DNA of 64,000 nt from Metallyticus violacea (lineage: Eukaryota; Arthropoda; Insecta; Mantodea; Metallyticidae), in contig CM060834.1 in the NCBI GenBank assembly GCA_030762175.1, positions 33,602,501 through 33,666,500 of the forward strand, read 5' to 3'. The notes below the pieces were generated by a model. That model had not been told where the DNA came from and made no database searches. It saw only the letters and a list, made by a program, of their open reading frames with translations. Position numbers and translations under genes: made by a program. Of this stretch, positions 1-12,414 are shown in pieces (the first letter of the stretch is position 1; each line of letters opens with the position of its first letter).

Positions 1-482
1 AGAGTGAGGTATTTCAAATATGAGCAGAATTTACCTGGCGGATATATTCATCAAAATATGTAAACATATTTGGCCATTATAGAGCTCTCCGGAAGAAAGC
101 CTCATTTTCCAAATTGTCTCATGCATACACACCTGCCTCGAACGCTTTAAAATTTAAACCGGAAACACAACCAGCAACATTGTACGCAGAAATTAGAATA
201 AAAAATCAATATAATAACTTATTAGCTTCAAAAAATTGCAAGGACGACTATGCTTTTTTTTTTTTTTTGTGTAAATTCAAGGTTCACTAAATTACATTGG
301 GAACTGCTTCAGAATACGGCCATCAATTATTTACGCTCTTCTTTCACTAAACGGATGTCCTACAACTGAAAATATTTATTACTTTGCTCTATTATAAGTC
401 TCCCTATTTTCTTCACTTACTCTATCTACTAACTAATTATCTACTATCTTATATGTGTCTTATTATTCTAGAGTAGTTTTTC
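1..482. other. AT-rich non-coding stretch
   Basis: No coding pattern, RNA gene or recognisable element is visible. The stretch is AT-rich with a short T run near 250-268. It may be intronic or intergenic. Confidence 0.5.
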
Positions 483-567
483 ACAACTTGTGGAACCGCC
501 TGTGGTGCCTCAGTAGTAAAAACGGGCGTTAAACACTACTCAAAAAAAAAAAAAAACAACTTGTGGA
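483..567 (+). mobile_element. 5'-truncated tRNA-SINE (family 1) with target-site duplication
   Basis: Positions 495-555 match the 3' tail of the SINE family seen complete at 6251, 54927, 55516 and 61420: a 'CCGCCTGTGGTGCCTCAGTAG' type tail ending in an A run. The piece is flanked by a perfect 12-bp direct repeat, ACAACTTGTGGA, at 483-494 and 556-567. This is therefore a 61-bp truncated insertion made by LINE-type target-primed reverse transcription. It carries no internal promoter and should be inert. Confidence 0.8.
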
Positions 568-645
568 GGAGACGCGAACCCGGGTCATCTCAATCATAAG
601 CTAAGCGCCTAGATCATTACCCTACAAGAACCATGCTGAAGTAAT
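562..645 (-). mobile_element. tRNA-like sequence, probable SINE head remnant
   Basis: Read on the minus strand this stretch contains a GGGTTCGCGTC B-box-like motif near 575-590 and an upstream A-box-like region around 615-640, spaced as in a tRNA. No clean cloverleaf with a CCA-side acceptor stem is evident, so I treat it as a decayed SINE head rather than a tRNA gene. The truncated family-1 SINE lies immediately beside it. Confidence 0.35.
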
Positions 646-3386
646 TTCAAAATCTTCCTCATATAGTATCTAAAGTTAAATTACAAATTAAATATAAAAC
701 ATCTCAAACTTTATTAAAAGTTCTGAAAATTTTAGCGGATACTCGGAAAAAATGAATTTTCAATTAATCATGCGGCCTGACGGCCTACGCTCGCCTGCTT
801 TTCGTTAGTATAAATTGATAGCGGATTGTGCGGAACTAAGTTAGCGGCCAAACCGTTGTAATGTAAAGAATGTTGTTCTGGAGTGTTGAAAATATTGAAA
901 AATAAGTAAAATGTGCTGTGTTTATGTAAAAAGTGTAAGAAAGTGCGGAAAACATGTTTTACATCCTGCGTTGAACTTCAAGATCAACTTAACACATAAG
1001 AATTCTATAGTGTTTCCTAACGTGTCAAAATAATGACTAAGATCTATCATATATGCATGTAAAGTACACCACTATACATAATCTATGGGCGTAATACGGG
1101 CAGGAACAGCGTGCCTATTTGGGTCACTTGTCGAAAATCAGAAACGTTTAATGTTGCTATTACTACTGAGTTGACATGCGAAACAAGTGATTTGAGTGCA
1201 ACAAGGACAACCTAGTATATAATGACGTATTCTGAAGGTTAGCCTTACATTGTAAATTTAATACAAAAGAACATCTTAAACCATGCAGATAGAGTGGTGT
1301 CCTAGCTTTCCGAATATGTGCAGAACATAAAAATCTGCCATATGGTAGCGGAGACAAGTCATCAAAGTAAGCTCAAACTACGGGGAAGAGTAAGGCATGA
1401 AATTCGAAACTGTCCCACGCATACAAGTATGCCTCGATTGTTATAAAAATTATTCTGGGCATACCAATAGTGATCCTCTATGCAGAAATCATCACAAAGA
1501 TCCAAAATTCGATATCGAGATTTTTGGCCCGAAAATTTTTGTTGAGAGGGGCATTTTTGAAAATGCAAGATAAGCTAAAACTAAAACAGAAGATTACGGT
1601 GTACCCCAGCATTACGAATATGTCTGGGAATAACATAACTAAATTTAATTTATATTTATCAACTTATTTACAAATATATTAAAATAAAATATAGTATATG
1701 CCACGCGTGTTAAAAGTAATTTTATTTTGTTCATAGGCTTGCTTAGCTCCTCCGGTTTCGTTTCTGAGTACTGCACAAGGTTGTTACTGTAATGGATTTA
1801 TGGAAACAAATTGAATTATGTTTTTCTACCTAATCTTACTTCGAAAGGCAGTGTTGACAACTGTTTCATGCATTTACACTATGAACTTTTCTTTATTAAT
1901 GTTTAGTACACAATGTTCTTTTTATGAAACACATACCGGCTTATTTTTTAGGACTGTACGAAAACTAACACTTACCTACTAAATCAGAAGTTGCCGTATT
2001 TAACATTTATGAAAAATATCAGAAATATACAGCATTAGTGATAATACATTGACTTATTTTGTATATTGCACTTAAACTATCCATCTAGAACTGCTGCTTT
2101 TATCAACCGATACAAACATTAGAGAGAAAAACAAAAGAACGCATTAAACAGAATTAAAGCTTTAGATAGCAAACAAATAAATGTATCCATTGCACAACTA
2201 AGGTTAACTCAATTTGAATGTTTTTGTTGATTCTTTTTCACTGCAATCTTGATATTAATGAGATCACTAATAATTTACCTCTTTAATCGTTGCTATTCCA
2301 ATTTTCCCTTCAAACGATAATGATGTAAACATCGCTGGAAATATTGAGATCACTAAAGCATGCATTTCCAAGCAAATCTGAATAAGCGGCGTCTATAAAA
2401 CAAATTTCCGACATTTGTGGCTTGCAAGGATTGATTATCAATAATGCATTTTGCTATATTTGATATTAATATTGTGATTATTAAAGAAAAGGTTTGCATT
2501 ATTAATACCCTATTTTTCGAAAATTTAAGTTTATATAAAGATTTAAAAGGAAATAATTTATCAATTGCTATTTACATTGTAAAAGTTGGTATAAAACAAT
2601 ATGTACCGTTAGGTGATTTAAATGTTAGCACAGGATTAGAAAAAAGTTTTTTTTTTCAAAAAAGAATTAACAAAAGAACAACAGTTTTCTTGTCTTATAT
2701 TATACATTTATTTCTTAACAAATTTTGTTCGAAATTGAGGCCACGCCTTTAGATAAACAATTTATATCGTTTGGGCACCGATTCACAGATGATAGAACAC
2801 CAAAAAATTTCTGTTCTTATTGTATTTCTACTATCCTTTGCTCTGTGGTTAATTTACAAAGCAATTGTACGTGTAGTTACTGATAACAGAATTGACAACG
2901 ACAATCGAATATGGCAACAAAATTAAGACTCATTAATGAGGTAGAACGCCATGGTTGCAAAATCCAGTACTTTCACAGGTGACTCTACCGTTATTTGGTA
3001 CACTAAGAACTCCGCTGTTAAAGTAAAGGCATACATGTGTGTTTATGAGTGAAGAAGTATAAAAACTGAAATTATTTTTGTCTCTCCCTGTGTAAGAATT
3101 TTAAGATGAGCCAAAATTCTAGATTTCAATGAGTAAATAAATCACAAATTACAAATGGATAACTTTCTACTATATAATATAAAAATAACACTACACTGTG
3201 CGAGCGAATTCTTAATATCGAACAAATGATAAATATAAAATAAAATCTTAACAAATGAGATATTTATGAGTTATAAATGCATTACGCTCGAGAGAAAAAT
3301 TACAAATTATAACATGTTAAACATTCTAAGCCCTATGTTGTTAATATTAGATCTGATCATTACCGAGCTATTTTACTGTGTTAGTT
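646..3386. other. Non-coding stretch, nothing recognised
   Basis: About 2.7 kb of AT-rich sequence. The longest plus-strand frame (2444-2752, 102 codons) is Ile/Asn/Lys/Phe-rich, as expected from AT-rich DNA, and resembles no family I know. No splice-flanked coding block or repeat family was identified. Confidence 0.45.
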
Positions 3387-3745
3387 GATTTAAATGTAGC
3401 TTAAAAATCAAAGCTTTCACCGGTTACTGCGGCCAGCATTGTCAGTGGACTGAATGGAAAGAGCGGCAGAGAAGCATGGGGCCGTTAGAAATGGGAAGGA
3501 GTAGGAGTGGTGATAGAGTTGTGGTGCATGTGTTTGTTATACTAACGGATTCCAGGCCCTGTTTTTTTGAAATCTCTGTCTATGTTTATATTATTTGAGC
3601 ACTCAACTGCACCACCCCTGTACTATCACTTCTGCTCCCTCCCACTTCTGATGGACTCATCCCTCTTTGCAGCTCCAGTCAATTTCACTCATGATGCTGG
3701 CTGCAGTAGCCAAAGAAAGCTTAAGCTTTTAATTTTCATTTAAAC
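3387..3745. mobile_element. Foldback / MITE-like element with long inverted arms
   Basis: The left arm (about 3387-3530) and right arm (about 3607-3745) are imperfect reverse complements over roughly 140 bp, with small gaps, leaving a loop of about 75 bp. Matching blocks include AAAGCTTTC, the GCxGCCAGCAT block, and GTGGTGCA at the inner ends. The arms are GC-richer than their surroundings. There is no coding capacity, so it is non-autonomous. Family assignment and target-site duplication could not be settled by eye. A transcript of this region would form a long hairpin. Confidence 0.75.
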
Positions 3746-5310
3746 CAATGACCAGAGCAAAATAGACCGGCAATGACAAGTTTTAATAAAATAATAGCGT
3801 GTTAATTAGATAGTTTAATATTTGAACCAGGAAACTGTAAATTTCACTATGTTACAGGAAGGAAATTTGAATGTTTGTACGTTTTAATTTAACTGCATTT
3901 AAAAATTTCAGTGCTGATGCTGAGCATTGCAATAGCGAAATCTTTGTTTTTAAAAGTATTAGTTTAAAATTCGAACTACAGAGGGTTTTTTCCCCCCTAC
4001 TTTTCTTTCTTTCTGGCTGCAGCTGAAAGCAAGCACGAATACCAAGATCCTACCAATTCACCGTTCCGTCGATGTACACGTTTCCATTGCTTTTCTACTT
4101 GCACAATTTTGATCAATTTTGAATGCATGTTTTATTTCATAATGAAGAGTAATGGTCCGTCTGCAGTCACATCTTTCTGACATGTTCCTCTAAGTATGAG
4201 GGATTATTCCTGTAGACTTTATTTTTTCTCTGTTCTAATGGTAACATTTCAATACAAACGCTCTAGTAAAATTTACTTCACTAATACATGTAATTAATGA
4301 CACCAATATACCAATATTGTGTAATTACACATATAGAGAGAAATACTGCTTGCTTTCATAACGGCAACAAACTGCGACTGTATACTGTAGGGTGGCCCTT
4401 TATTTATCAACATTCTTATCTAACATTTTAGTTCCCACTCCTCTTTCTTGTTCAAACAACAACAACAACAAAAACAGCAACTGCGATGTGTACAAATTTT
4501 CAGCTCAGTAGGACAACTGCTTGTGACCTTCAAACGCTTAGAAGTTGGAACAATTAATTCCGTACATAAGCGGTATACTCTTCCATATCTTGATCATTTT
4601 CTTTTTCTTTTTAGAGAAATTTACATGGAGATCCAGGTAGCCCCAGCAATTGTTTAAAAATATTCTGCATAAAGTTTCCCAAAACTTAATTTGAAACATT
4701 CCTAAAAGTACATGAGAAATTTAAGAACTAATAATCTTTTTAGTAAGGCACACACTTCTATGAGAGAAACACATTTTATTTATAATAACAATGTCTATAG
4801 AATCAAAATATTATGTGAACAAATGAACATTGAAAATTGTTTGCTCCTAAGAGAAGATATAGTATCAGTTGGATATTTTTTACGGTCTCTGGCAACGATC
4901 TGTAAAACAAATTGTTTCTCAGTTTCGTCATTTGTGAGAATATTATTTAATGCTGAATGAGTTTGACTCTTCTTTCTGCGTCATTCACAACTATTTCCTC
5001 AAGTTTTTCAGTTCCACTTTTGTAACTAGGGATCATGCTTTCAAGTTGAAGGGTCATCGTCGAATAAATCAGTGCTGATGGATTATCTCGTGAAGAACAT
5101 TTTTGTATCAGGAGTTACAAATGACAAAAATTCAATGTTTGTAAAGGAAGAAAAATTATTCTGGTGCAGAGTGTGCCTCTTCAGTTGATTTGTTCTTCTT
5201 CCTCAACTTTGTCAGCTTCCAGTATAACTTGTTGGAAAATTGTCAATAGTAAAGTTTCGGGAACTAAGTATCAGAGATGGTTGAATTTATGACGAAAAAA
5301 AAGTATCTTG
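3746..5310. other. Non-coding stretch with simple (CAA)n patch
   Basis: A short CAA-rich patch lies at 4455-4480. Two plus-strand frames of 69 and 82 codons (4448-4657, 4712-4960) show no recognisable motif. Nothing else can be supported. Confidence 0.4.
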
Positions 5311-5364
5311 TTTGTGGAAATTATGGACGATCTGTCTGACATATCTCATTCAGATGCTTTCGGA
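5311..5364 (+). repeat. Inverted copy of a coding fragment (left arm)
   Basis: This 54-bp segment is the reverse complement of 5612-5665 with about two mismatches. Read on the plus strand it encodes VEIMDDLSDISHSDAF, closely matching the minus-strand peptide of the right arm. The arms are about 247 bp apart, so the two copies are head-to-head. Confidence 0.8.
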
Positions 5365-5559
5365 ACGATGACAAGACTTTTCACCGCTATCTTCATGCTT
5401 TGGCTGCTTGATGTTGAATCATCAATTTTTGATGTAGCAAGTTGATGAGTAACAAAATGCTCTTTTTTTCATAAGTCCTTTGGCAGTTTCCATTGCAGTG
5501 CGCTTCAGCGCTCTTATTTACTTCCTTGTTTTTTAGTTTTTGAACACCAACCTGGTCTT

Positions 5560-5870
5560 TCTTTTAGGCTCTGAAGCATTAAAACATTCTTATCCTCTTC
5601 ATTTTTCATCTGTCCGAAAGCATCTGAATGAGATATGTCAAAGAGATCGTCCATAATTTCCACAAAAATGTCTCTTTTATTTCTTTTTCCTTGCGTGCAG
5701 TTCTAGTCAATTATTTCTGTAAACCTTCTCATTCCTCATAGGGGTTTGAATAAGTTATTAATGCATATGTCAGTTCTTCTAGTAGGGATTCGTGAATTTT
5801 GCCAAATAATAAAACTTCTTGAATCGCCAATGCTGCAGTTTTCCTTTGTTGTAAGGTTTACAACTCTTAT
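5560..5870 (-). pseudogene. Decayed fragment of a repeat-associated 'FDISHSDAF' protein
   Basis: The minus strand encodes a Lys/Glu-rich lead-in, then VEIMDDLFDISHSDAFG, then an acidic stretch and ERPGWCSKTKK before stops. I associate the D-L-F-D-I-x-H-x-D-A-x pattern with expanded families of uncharacterised arthropod proteins, often linked to transposable elements. That family link is from memory and tentative. Frame breaks upstream near 5700-5750 indicate a pseudogene. Part of it is duplicated in inverted orientation at 5311-5364. Confidence 0.4.
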
Positions 5871-6158
5871 ATTGTAGAGAGAGAGGGGGAACACTTAAAA
5901 CTTGCCGGTTCGAAGATAGTTTAGCTGCAACTATTTTATTGGAGATGTAGGCACAAGAGAGACAGAAAGCTCTTTTCTTAATTTGTGTGACAAATTACCT
6001 GAAGAAGCAGATGCCTTTTTACAAGTCTAGGAGAAACACATTATGAAAATCATTTACGCCAGCATTGGCAGTTGAGTAGCAGTATATACAGTAGTTCCGA
6101 AAAAGCCATTCATCACAGACATTGCAATCTTTATTTACAAATAAGACAATGAGCACAT

Positions 6159-6182
6159 ATAATAATAATAATAATAATAATA
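6159..6182. repeat. (AAT)n microsatellite
   Basis: About eight AAT/TAA units in tandem, just upstream of a SINE insertion. Confidence 0.9.
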
Positions 6183-6238
6183 GTACACGTTTATCTAATA
6201 ATATTAGAAAAATACTTTCCGGGCTGAAATTTCAAACA

Positions 6239-6547
6239 TTCAAGGTCGATTTTTTTTAATGATGTTTAACTCCCGATTTTACTATTAAAGCACCACAGGC
6301 GGTGGACACTGATGATATATGCGATAAAATGATAAAATGGGAAAGAATTTCCTTTAAAGGAAGGTAATGTTCCAGACCTAAGTTTAGGGTACCTCCCCGG
6401 CATTTGCCAGTTATGAGGACTGAGGAAAACCTGTAAAAAAAAACTCTAACAGGGAAGATGGTCCTGGGGAGATTCGAACCCCAGACCTTCCGCTGACGAA
6501 TCCGCGCTTTAACGACCTAGGCCACCCGTGGCGGTTTCAAGGTCGAT
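6239..6547 (-). mobile_element. tRNA-derived SINE, family 1, near full length, with target-site duplication
   Basis: The element at 6251-6535 is in minus orientation. Its head (6535 downwards) has a tRNA-like A box (GGTGGCCTAGG) and B box (GGTTCGAATC), the internal RNA polymerase III promoter. The body includes the conserved TACCTCCCCGGCATTTGCCA block near 6391. The tail ends in 'accgcctgtggtgc...' followed by an A run. A perfect 12-bp target-site duplication, TTCAAGGTCGAT, flanks it (6239-6250 and 6536-6547). Five further full, partial or truncated copies lie in this window. It has no coding capacity and must have used LINE machinery. Confidence 0.9.
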
Positions 6548-7181
6548 GAGGGCTGCCTTGCGGTTGTCCGATTGAGCTGAAAATTTGAACAGATTTTTTT
6601 TTATTGGAACCAGATAAGGGTGGGAGCAGCACAATTTTAACTTTCCGAAAATTAGCTATAGCTGAGAGCCACTGCATCGCACGTGAGCTGTTATTACAAC
6701 ATGTAATACACATGGCATTGGTCCAGCACGCGCTGCGCTCAGCTGCGAACGTAGGCCAAAAAAACTCTCCATATTACTGAATTAGGAAAGATATATATCG
6801 GTTTCAAATAATTTATATGAAAAGAAATGCAATACTTTGGCTTAATATTTATGTGAATAAGAAAATTAAAACATGGTAAGTTATAAACAATTTGTTTTGA
6901 ATAACATTGCTTTCTAAACTTTATAATGAAAATTTGCAAGTATCTTACGTATAATAAAATGCTGTTATTAAAACTATTTGGAGCGATACTTATAAATTAA
7001 ATAGGAGCGGTTTTTTATAATACTTCTAAAAATTTGTGAAGATCTATGTTTGAAATGGAAAAATTATCTTATACTGCTTCATAAATGTGAGCGTTTGTTA
7101 CTATTTGTTTGTTACTGTTACTATTTGTTGTCTGTATACGTTATATAGAAGCTTTCAAACTAAATGTTTATTTCATTTTTA

Positions 7182-7246
7182 ATATATATATATATATATA
7201 TATGTATATTAAATATCAGAAACTAATATATATTAGTTTCTGATAT
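7182..7246. repeat. (AT)n tract followed by a perfect 34-bp palindrome
   Basis: An AT dinucleotide run (7182-7203) is followed by 7213-7246, which equals its own reverse complement; each 17-bp arm contains ATCAGAAACTAAT. It could extrude as a cruciform. No element boundary or flanking duplication is obvious. Confidence 0.85.
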
Positions 7247-7636
7247 CCTTACTGATCCTAGAAACGATTATCTTTTGTCTCTAGCGCAGCAGCATGTAGA
7301 TAAATGTTGCGAACATTTGAAAAATGCAAAAAAGATTTTATGACGTAATTTTATGAATTATGATTATTAACACCTTGTTTCAACAGTTTAACGAATCGGA
7401 CGAAATTTCATTAGTTTTGGAAGTGTAGGGGGCGTTGCGTCATATCATTTTAGCGACGCTGTGGCGTAGGAGGTTAGTAAACACCGATAGTGGTATGCCT
7501 TGCTTGCGAAGCTAAACATTAATTACATTAGTTAGAACCATACGTGCTCCTTGCACCTTAATTTAAAAGAGAAATTTCATTACTTAGGAGAAGTGCTCCT
7601 TGAATCTTAATTAAAATAGTTACATGTTATTTTAAA

Positions 7637-7680
7637 GTAGAATAGTAGAATAGTAGAATAGTAGAATAGTACAATAGTAA
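7637..7680. repeat. 8-bp tandem repeat GTAGAATA
   Basis: About five tandem copies of GTAGAATA, the last with one substitution (GTACAATA). This is an ordinary short tandem repeat. Confidence 0.9.
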
Positions 7681-8317
7681 GAAACACCTCTTTTCGTTAG
7701 GTTGGTTACTATGAAATTAACGCGTCGTAGTATCTCAGTTTTAGAAGGCTGTACCGATGGCAGATCTCTGGGATGGCTCGAGGACATTTTCTGGAGTTTC
7801 TCTGTCAGATACCTTACAGTATGGCCGTGGTTCAACCTTGCTCCAGTCCCAGTGCTACGTTCAGCGAGTATTAATCTCATCCTCCAAAAAAATCACAAGT
7901 TTCTCTCGTATAATAAAACAGATTTGGGAAAAGGATTTAGAAAATTCAGCTGCTCAACTCTTCCAAGAGTGTTTTCTACCAAATAATATGCCGGAGCATT
8001 AACGCGAGGTAAGAGAATTTCTAGTACCTATATCCCAAAATAATACTCAACTTTCTTTAGAGAGGCAATAATTGACAATGAATGAATACAAATACTTACA
8101 TATTACTGATATTTACAGGAATCTATGCACACTTTTTTTTAATCCAAAACAGTATTCAAAATTGTGGTGCTCGTGAGATTCGAATACAAATCGTTCTGTA
8201 GTTCGCTGGTAACTTCATTCGAATTTATCATTTATTACGTCATGATGCATTGCTTCAATTCTCGATTTCGTCACATTTATTGCTGACCTATTATCGCATA
8301 GAGCGTTTAAATAGTAG

Positions 8318-8600
8318 CCACGAAAAGGAGGGCAAACAGAGAAAAACATCTTATGATGCTACTTTCAAGCGTAAAGTAATCCTTTATGCTGAAAAAAAAT
8401 GCCAACAAAAGAGAGTTCAATGTAGCTGAGAGCAACATTCGCTTGTGGCGGCAACAGAAATTGACATTATTTACAACTAAAGCTAGAGGGAAGAAATTCA
8501 CTGTCCTTGGAAAGGAGGACATCTTGATACTGAAGAAAAAGTTGTGGAATTCGTACATGAAAGATGGAAGAACGGGCAACCTGTGACTGGTGACGCCGTA
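8318..8600 (+). mobile_element. pogo/Tigger-like transposase N-terminal fragment (pseudogene)
   Basis: Plus-strand frames give a broken N-terminal helix-turn-helix region: SYDATFKRKVILYAEKK in one frame, then after a 1-base shift REFNVAESNIRLWRQQK, then in another frame VEFVHERWKNGQPVTGDAV. This order (DNA-binding HTH, 'NIRLWRQQK', then the second helical domain) is typical of pogo-type transposases and their domesticated CENP-B/POGK-like relatives. The DDE catalytic domain is absent downstream. At least two frameshifts and the missing C-terminal part make it a pseudogene. No terminal repeats were found. Confidence 0.7.
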
Positions 8601-11600
8601 AGAAATAACCTTTTCCTCTTTGACCCTACACCAACTGTCCTGGTAACAGCACGAGTGATGAATTTTGGCCTACGTGCTTCAAGATGTAACAACAGTGCAC
8701 TTATAAATTCTATGATCTGGTCGTTTTATGAAGCCGTACAACAATATGTAAAAATCTTTTTATATAATTTTAATTTTCAAATTTGGAGTGCGGGTTACAT
8801 TCGATGGCGCATTAGAATCACCTAAATACGGTATTTAAAGAGAGTACTGATAAAAACAACGAGAAGAAGATATTAGCAGTATTCTCAGACAACTAGCCTC
8901 TCAACATGAAGTACAGTAGCTTCGGCGAAGATAACATTATCGGGGTTGCAATGGACAACTAAAGTCAAACACTTCTGTCGTTTAAAACTACTTCCCAATG
9001 TGAGAGAGTTTGTAGCAGTTCTTTCCATTAATCTTTATCATTCAATTATGATGTGTTATAAGGTCAAGAGCATTATTCATTTTCTCTAGGAAAATCTTCG
9101 AAGGCAATGATGGTAATAAGTTCATCTACTATGGATGTAAGTTGTTGATGTATGACAAACTTCTCAGTACTTTCTTTTATGAGACCTCTCTTTGCAGGAC
9201 ACCATTTTTTCTGGCAAGAAGCAGATGATCAGTAACGTCCCGCCGCTGATCATCTCCAATATTCTTCATTTCTCTCTTGAGATTCATGAAATAACCACTG
9301 TATTTGCCTAATGCACGTTTTCAACTAAAAACCCAAATTGATAAGAGCCCCTAATATTTTACCCAATGTTCCATGCAAGTTTCATATGCTCTGTGACTGT
9401 TTCTAGTTTAATGTTCTGTGCATAACTAGTTTTTCACTTTCTTTCTAAGGCGAACAAGACCTTGAGGAAATGAGAATATTATTTTGGGGCAGAAGTAGTA
9501 ATATTCAAAATGTATAAGGGTTTTAATTTTAATAGTGGCAATTATCTGTTCACTACAAACAGAGTACACATGTTTCTAAATTTTACTACCTTCGGTGCAG
9601 CCCCTAGCGTTCTGCAAAACTAGTTACCAGTAACGTGGAAGTCGTAGAATGCCGTCGGCAGCCTCCGTTCTATTAATACATCGAATAGAGCGGTCTAGAG
9701 CCTGAACAGACTTTCTAGAACAATTCCGAAGCGAATGCCATGAAGTTCAGGAATCAAGGAGAAGTCATTGGAGTATGGCGAATTGTAGAGTACTTCCTAG
9801 TCTTATCGCTGAACAAAGCAGTCATACCTTGTATCGAGAGGGTTTTGCAGAAAGTGTCACTGGTTTTTTTTATCAAAGTTGGGAGCAGTTTGTTCTTAAA
9901 AAATCAACAGTAAAACTGTGCAATGACGGTATTCCCTGAGGGATGTCACATGAGGTTCACTACATATTGCTGTGGTTCTGACAAACTTCTGATTTTCGTA
10001 TTGCTCACAATGATGGCCCTCATTCAAATGGATTTAATTTTTGACTCATGTAATCTGGCCATTTATCATTTATTGAAATGGTACGGCGTAAGAAACCCTT
10101 TCAGTGCCTCATTTGGTTACGAGAATAGTATCGTTCCATTTCTGTTTCCTCAAAGCATGCAGAATTCATCACGAAGTTTTTCGCATTGCCAGCGCTCTTT
10201 CACGATGTGACGTACAGCGGTATGGGGTTATTTCCTCTCTAGATCTAACTCAGGAATCGGCGCCTTTTCGCTTCCAGTAACGCGAAAAGAGCGTTTAGCA
10301 TTAGGAGGCACATGTGTTACATTTTCGTTAAAGGCTTTTGTCCATCTTGCTTATTATTTCGTAAGATATGCAAAATATTTCCGTGCTGTACTACTTCTGG
10401 AACACCTAATCTTTGTAACGCCTTGACTACACTACAATAAATGACCAGCAAACATCTGGTCACTGCGGATGCATTGGAGTCTCTGAGATAGTGAAGCAGT
10501 GGGTGCAGTCTCGTAGTGGGATGTGCGGTGAGTACGGGGATGTTATTGATTGATGGTTAGTTGTTTCACTGCCCTACACTGCCGCGTCGTTTGAAGAGTT
10601 TTAATGTGGGCTTTTCGGAGGTGTATTTAATCGAAAGAGATAATGAATACTTGTCAGGTTTAGTATATGGGTGTTGGGTTCTCAGGGATTAATATACTGG
10701 ATGTTTTGTGACTCGCTGGAGTTAACGGGACAAAAAGGGTTTCTCATCAGCTATAGAAAAAATACGATAGTCTCTACAACCACAATTTACGAACGCTTTA
10801 AGGCTTTCTTACTATTTGCTTGGGGTGTCCGCGGAGACCTGAATTCTGACTACTGCTTACGTTATATTTCTATTGACTTTTACCCTGCTACGTTTCATTG
10901 TTATAAATTTCCCTAACTGCTCATTGCGTGTAAATTATCCTTGTTCCTACGATGATTTCCCTTCAAATGTTTATAAGTTTACTGTTCACTGATCGTATTA
11001 CTTTCCTATTTGTTATTATTCCACCGCACTTAACTATTATCGTCGCCGTATCACTCTTATATCACATCGCTATAACTAACTTGCCACTGACTAACTGAAA
11101 CTGAAAACTAATAATTGGCAACTAACTGCTCACTACTCCTTCTCCTTCACAACTAACAATTGGCAACTCACTCACAATCTCCCTGGATACCGCTCTGTCA
11201 TTCAGTTTTCTATTCGTAAGCCCCTCCTTCGTGAAACATACATCTCTATCATTATAAAATCATACTGAATTCCGGGCTTCCCTATTGGAAGTCATATAAT
11301 ATTTATTATCATACAGGTTTTTCTGATTCGCACAATTCTGAACGACGTCCATTGACTATTACTTATTTCCCTGCCTACACTCCTAAATTTTCTCCTGTTC
11401 CTGTCATAAATTTTGGCCTTCATCTTTCATGCTGGGTCTTTATAATTGCTTTTTCCCCTTCGTTACTTTCAGATCGACAACTTTATTACTATAGATCAGG
11501 CACGTTCAATCCATTTGTCTGCTGCCTCTATGTCCTGGAAATTCGCGGCAAGAACCTTTAATGGGCCTTATAATATTTGCTGTCTACCAACTCTAAAGTT

Positions 11601-12414
11601 TTCCCTGAAATCTGCACTTTCTAAATGCGGTGTCTCGTCTTTGTCCTCTGCTCCATTTGATGAACAACATAGCTAACTTTTACTCGGAAAGGGAGATGAC
11701 TCTTTTACCATCTGCCGGCAATATTTTCTCTAAAATATTCACACGGAACTGAAAATAACAATTCTCCCTAAACCCTACCTTCGCTTCTACCTGCTCTAGT
11801 TTAGTAGCCGCTCGCGTGCAGTTCTTTGGTTACACATATAGCATAACCTTTAAACATATACAATAACCACGTCTCTTTCTAAAAGGTTTTCATACAGGTG
11901 TTTCCCAGTCAATAAAATAATAGTAGAACCTGAAAAATGAATACAATACTTCCAGAAAGAATCCTGTTATGTTCAAAATATATACATATCAGCTCGAATA
12001 TTTACATACATAAATCTTAATCTTAATAATAATAAATTTAATATTACGGAGCTCTAAGTTACAGTTACAATACTAAGAGTATAACCAAAGTGTGGCATAA
12101 GCAGCATTATCTAATTCGTTGCTTGGCATCTTTATAGTAATGTTGCCACCTTAAACATTCTAACCCTAATATAATGAAAGGGATAACTAACGCAGCTTAT
12201 ATAGCCTAATTCTTAACGAAATAGCGGACACATCTTATCAGTCGCTGTTAAATATTACATTACTATATACTGAGGTGAGTATAACGATTCTGTATATGCA
12301 TATGTAGTTTCACGAGCATTCTGAAAGAAGCTTTCTAGCAACAGCTGCAGTAACGGTGTAACGCCAGTAGGCTATCGGGTTGTATGATGTAAAAAAAAAA
12401 GATATACTATATAG
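8601..12414. other. Non-coding stretch, no element recognised
   Basis: About 3.8 kb. Scattered frames of 60-95 codons (for example 9923-10210 and 11446-11676) show no motif, signal peptide with plausible continuation, or repeat-family match. A small 10-bp-stem hairpin lies at 9223-9255. Confidence 0.4.

Larger units (their letters stand above)
6548..8317. other. Non-coding stretch with simple repeats and a palindrome
   Basis: Apart from the (AT)n tract, palindrome and octamer repeat listed separately, only short frames without recognisable motifs are seen. The block 7690-7880 is open in several frames and less AT-rich. Its minus-strand frame is unidentified, ends with stops on both sides and has no clear splice sites. 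Confidence 0.4.

Noticed and set aside
562..645. Possible tRNA gene on the minus strand
   Set aside because: A B-box-like motif is present, but no full cloverleaf with paired acceptor stem could be formed by eye, and the surroundings are SINE-rich.
2444..2752. 102-codon plus-strand frame
   Set aside because: Composition (Ile, Asn, Lys, Phe) is what AT-rich non-coding DNA gives; no motif, splice site or repeat support.
9223..9255. Small hairpin (10-bp stem, 13-base loop) as an RNA gene
   Set aside because: A single stem of this size is expected by chance in 64 kb and has no other RNA feature.
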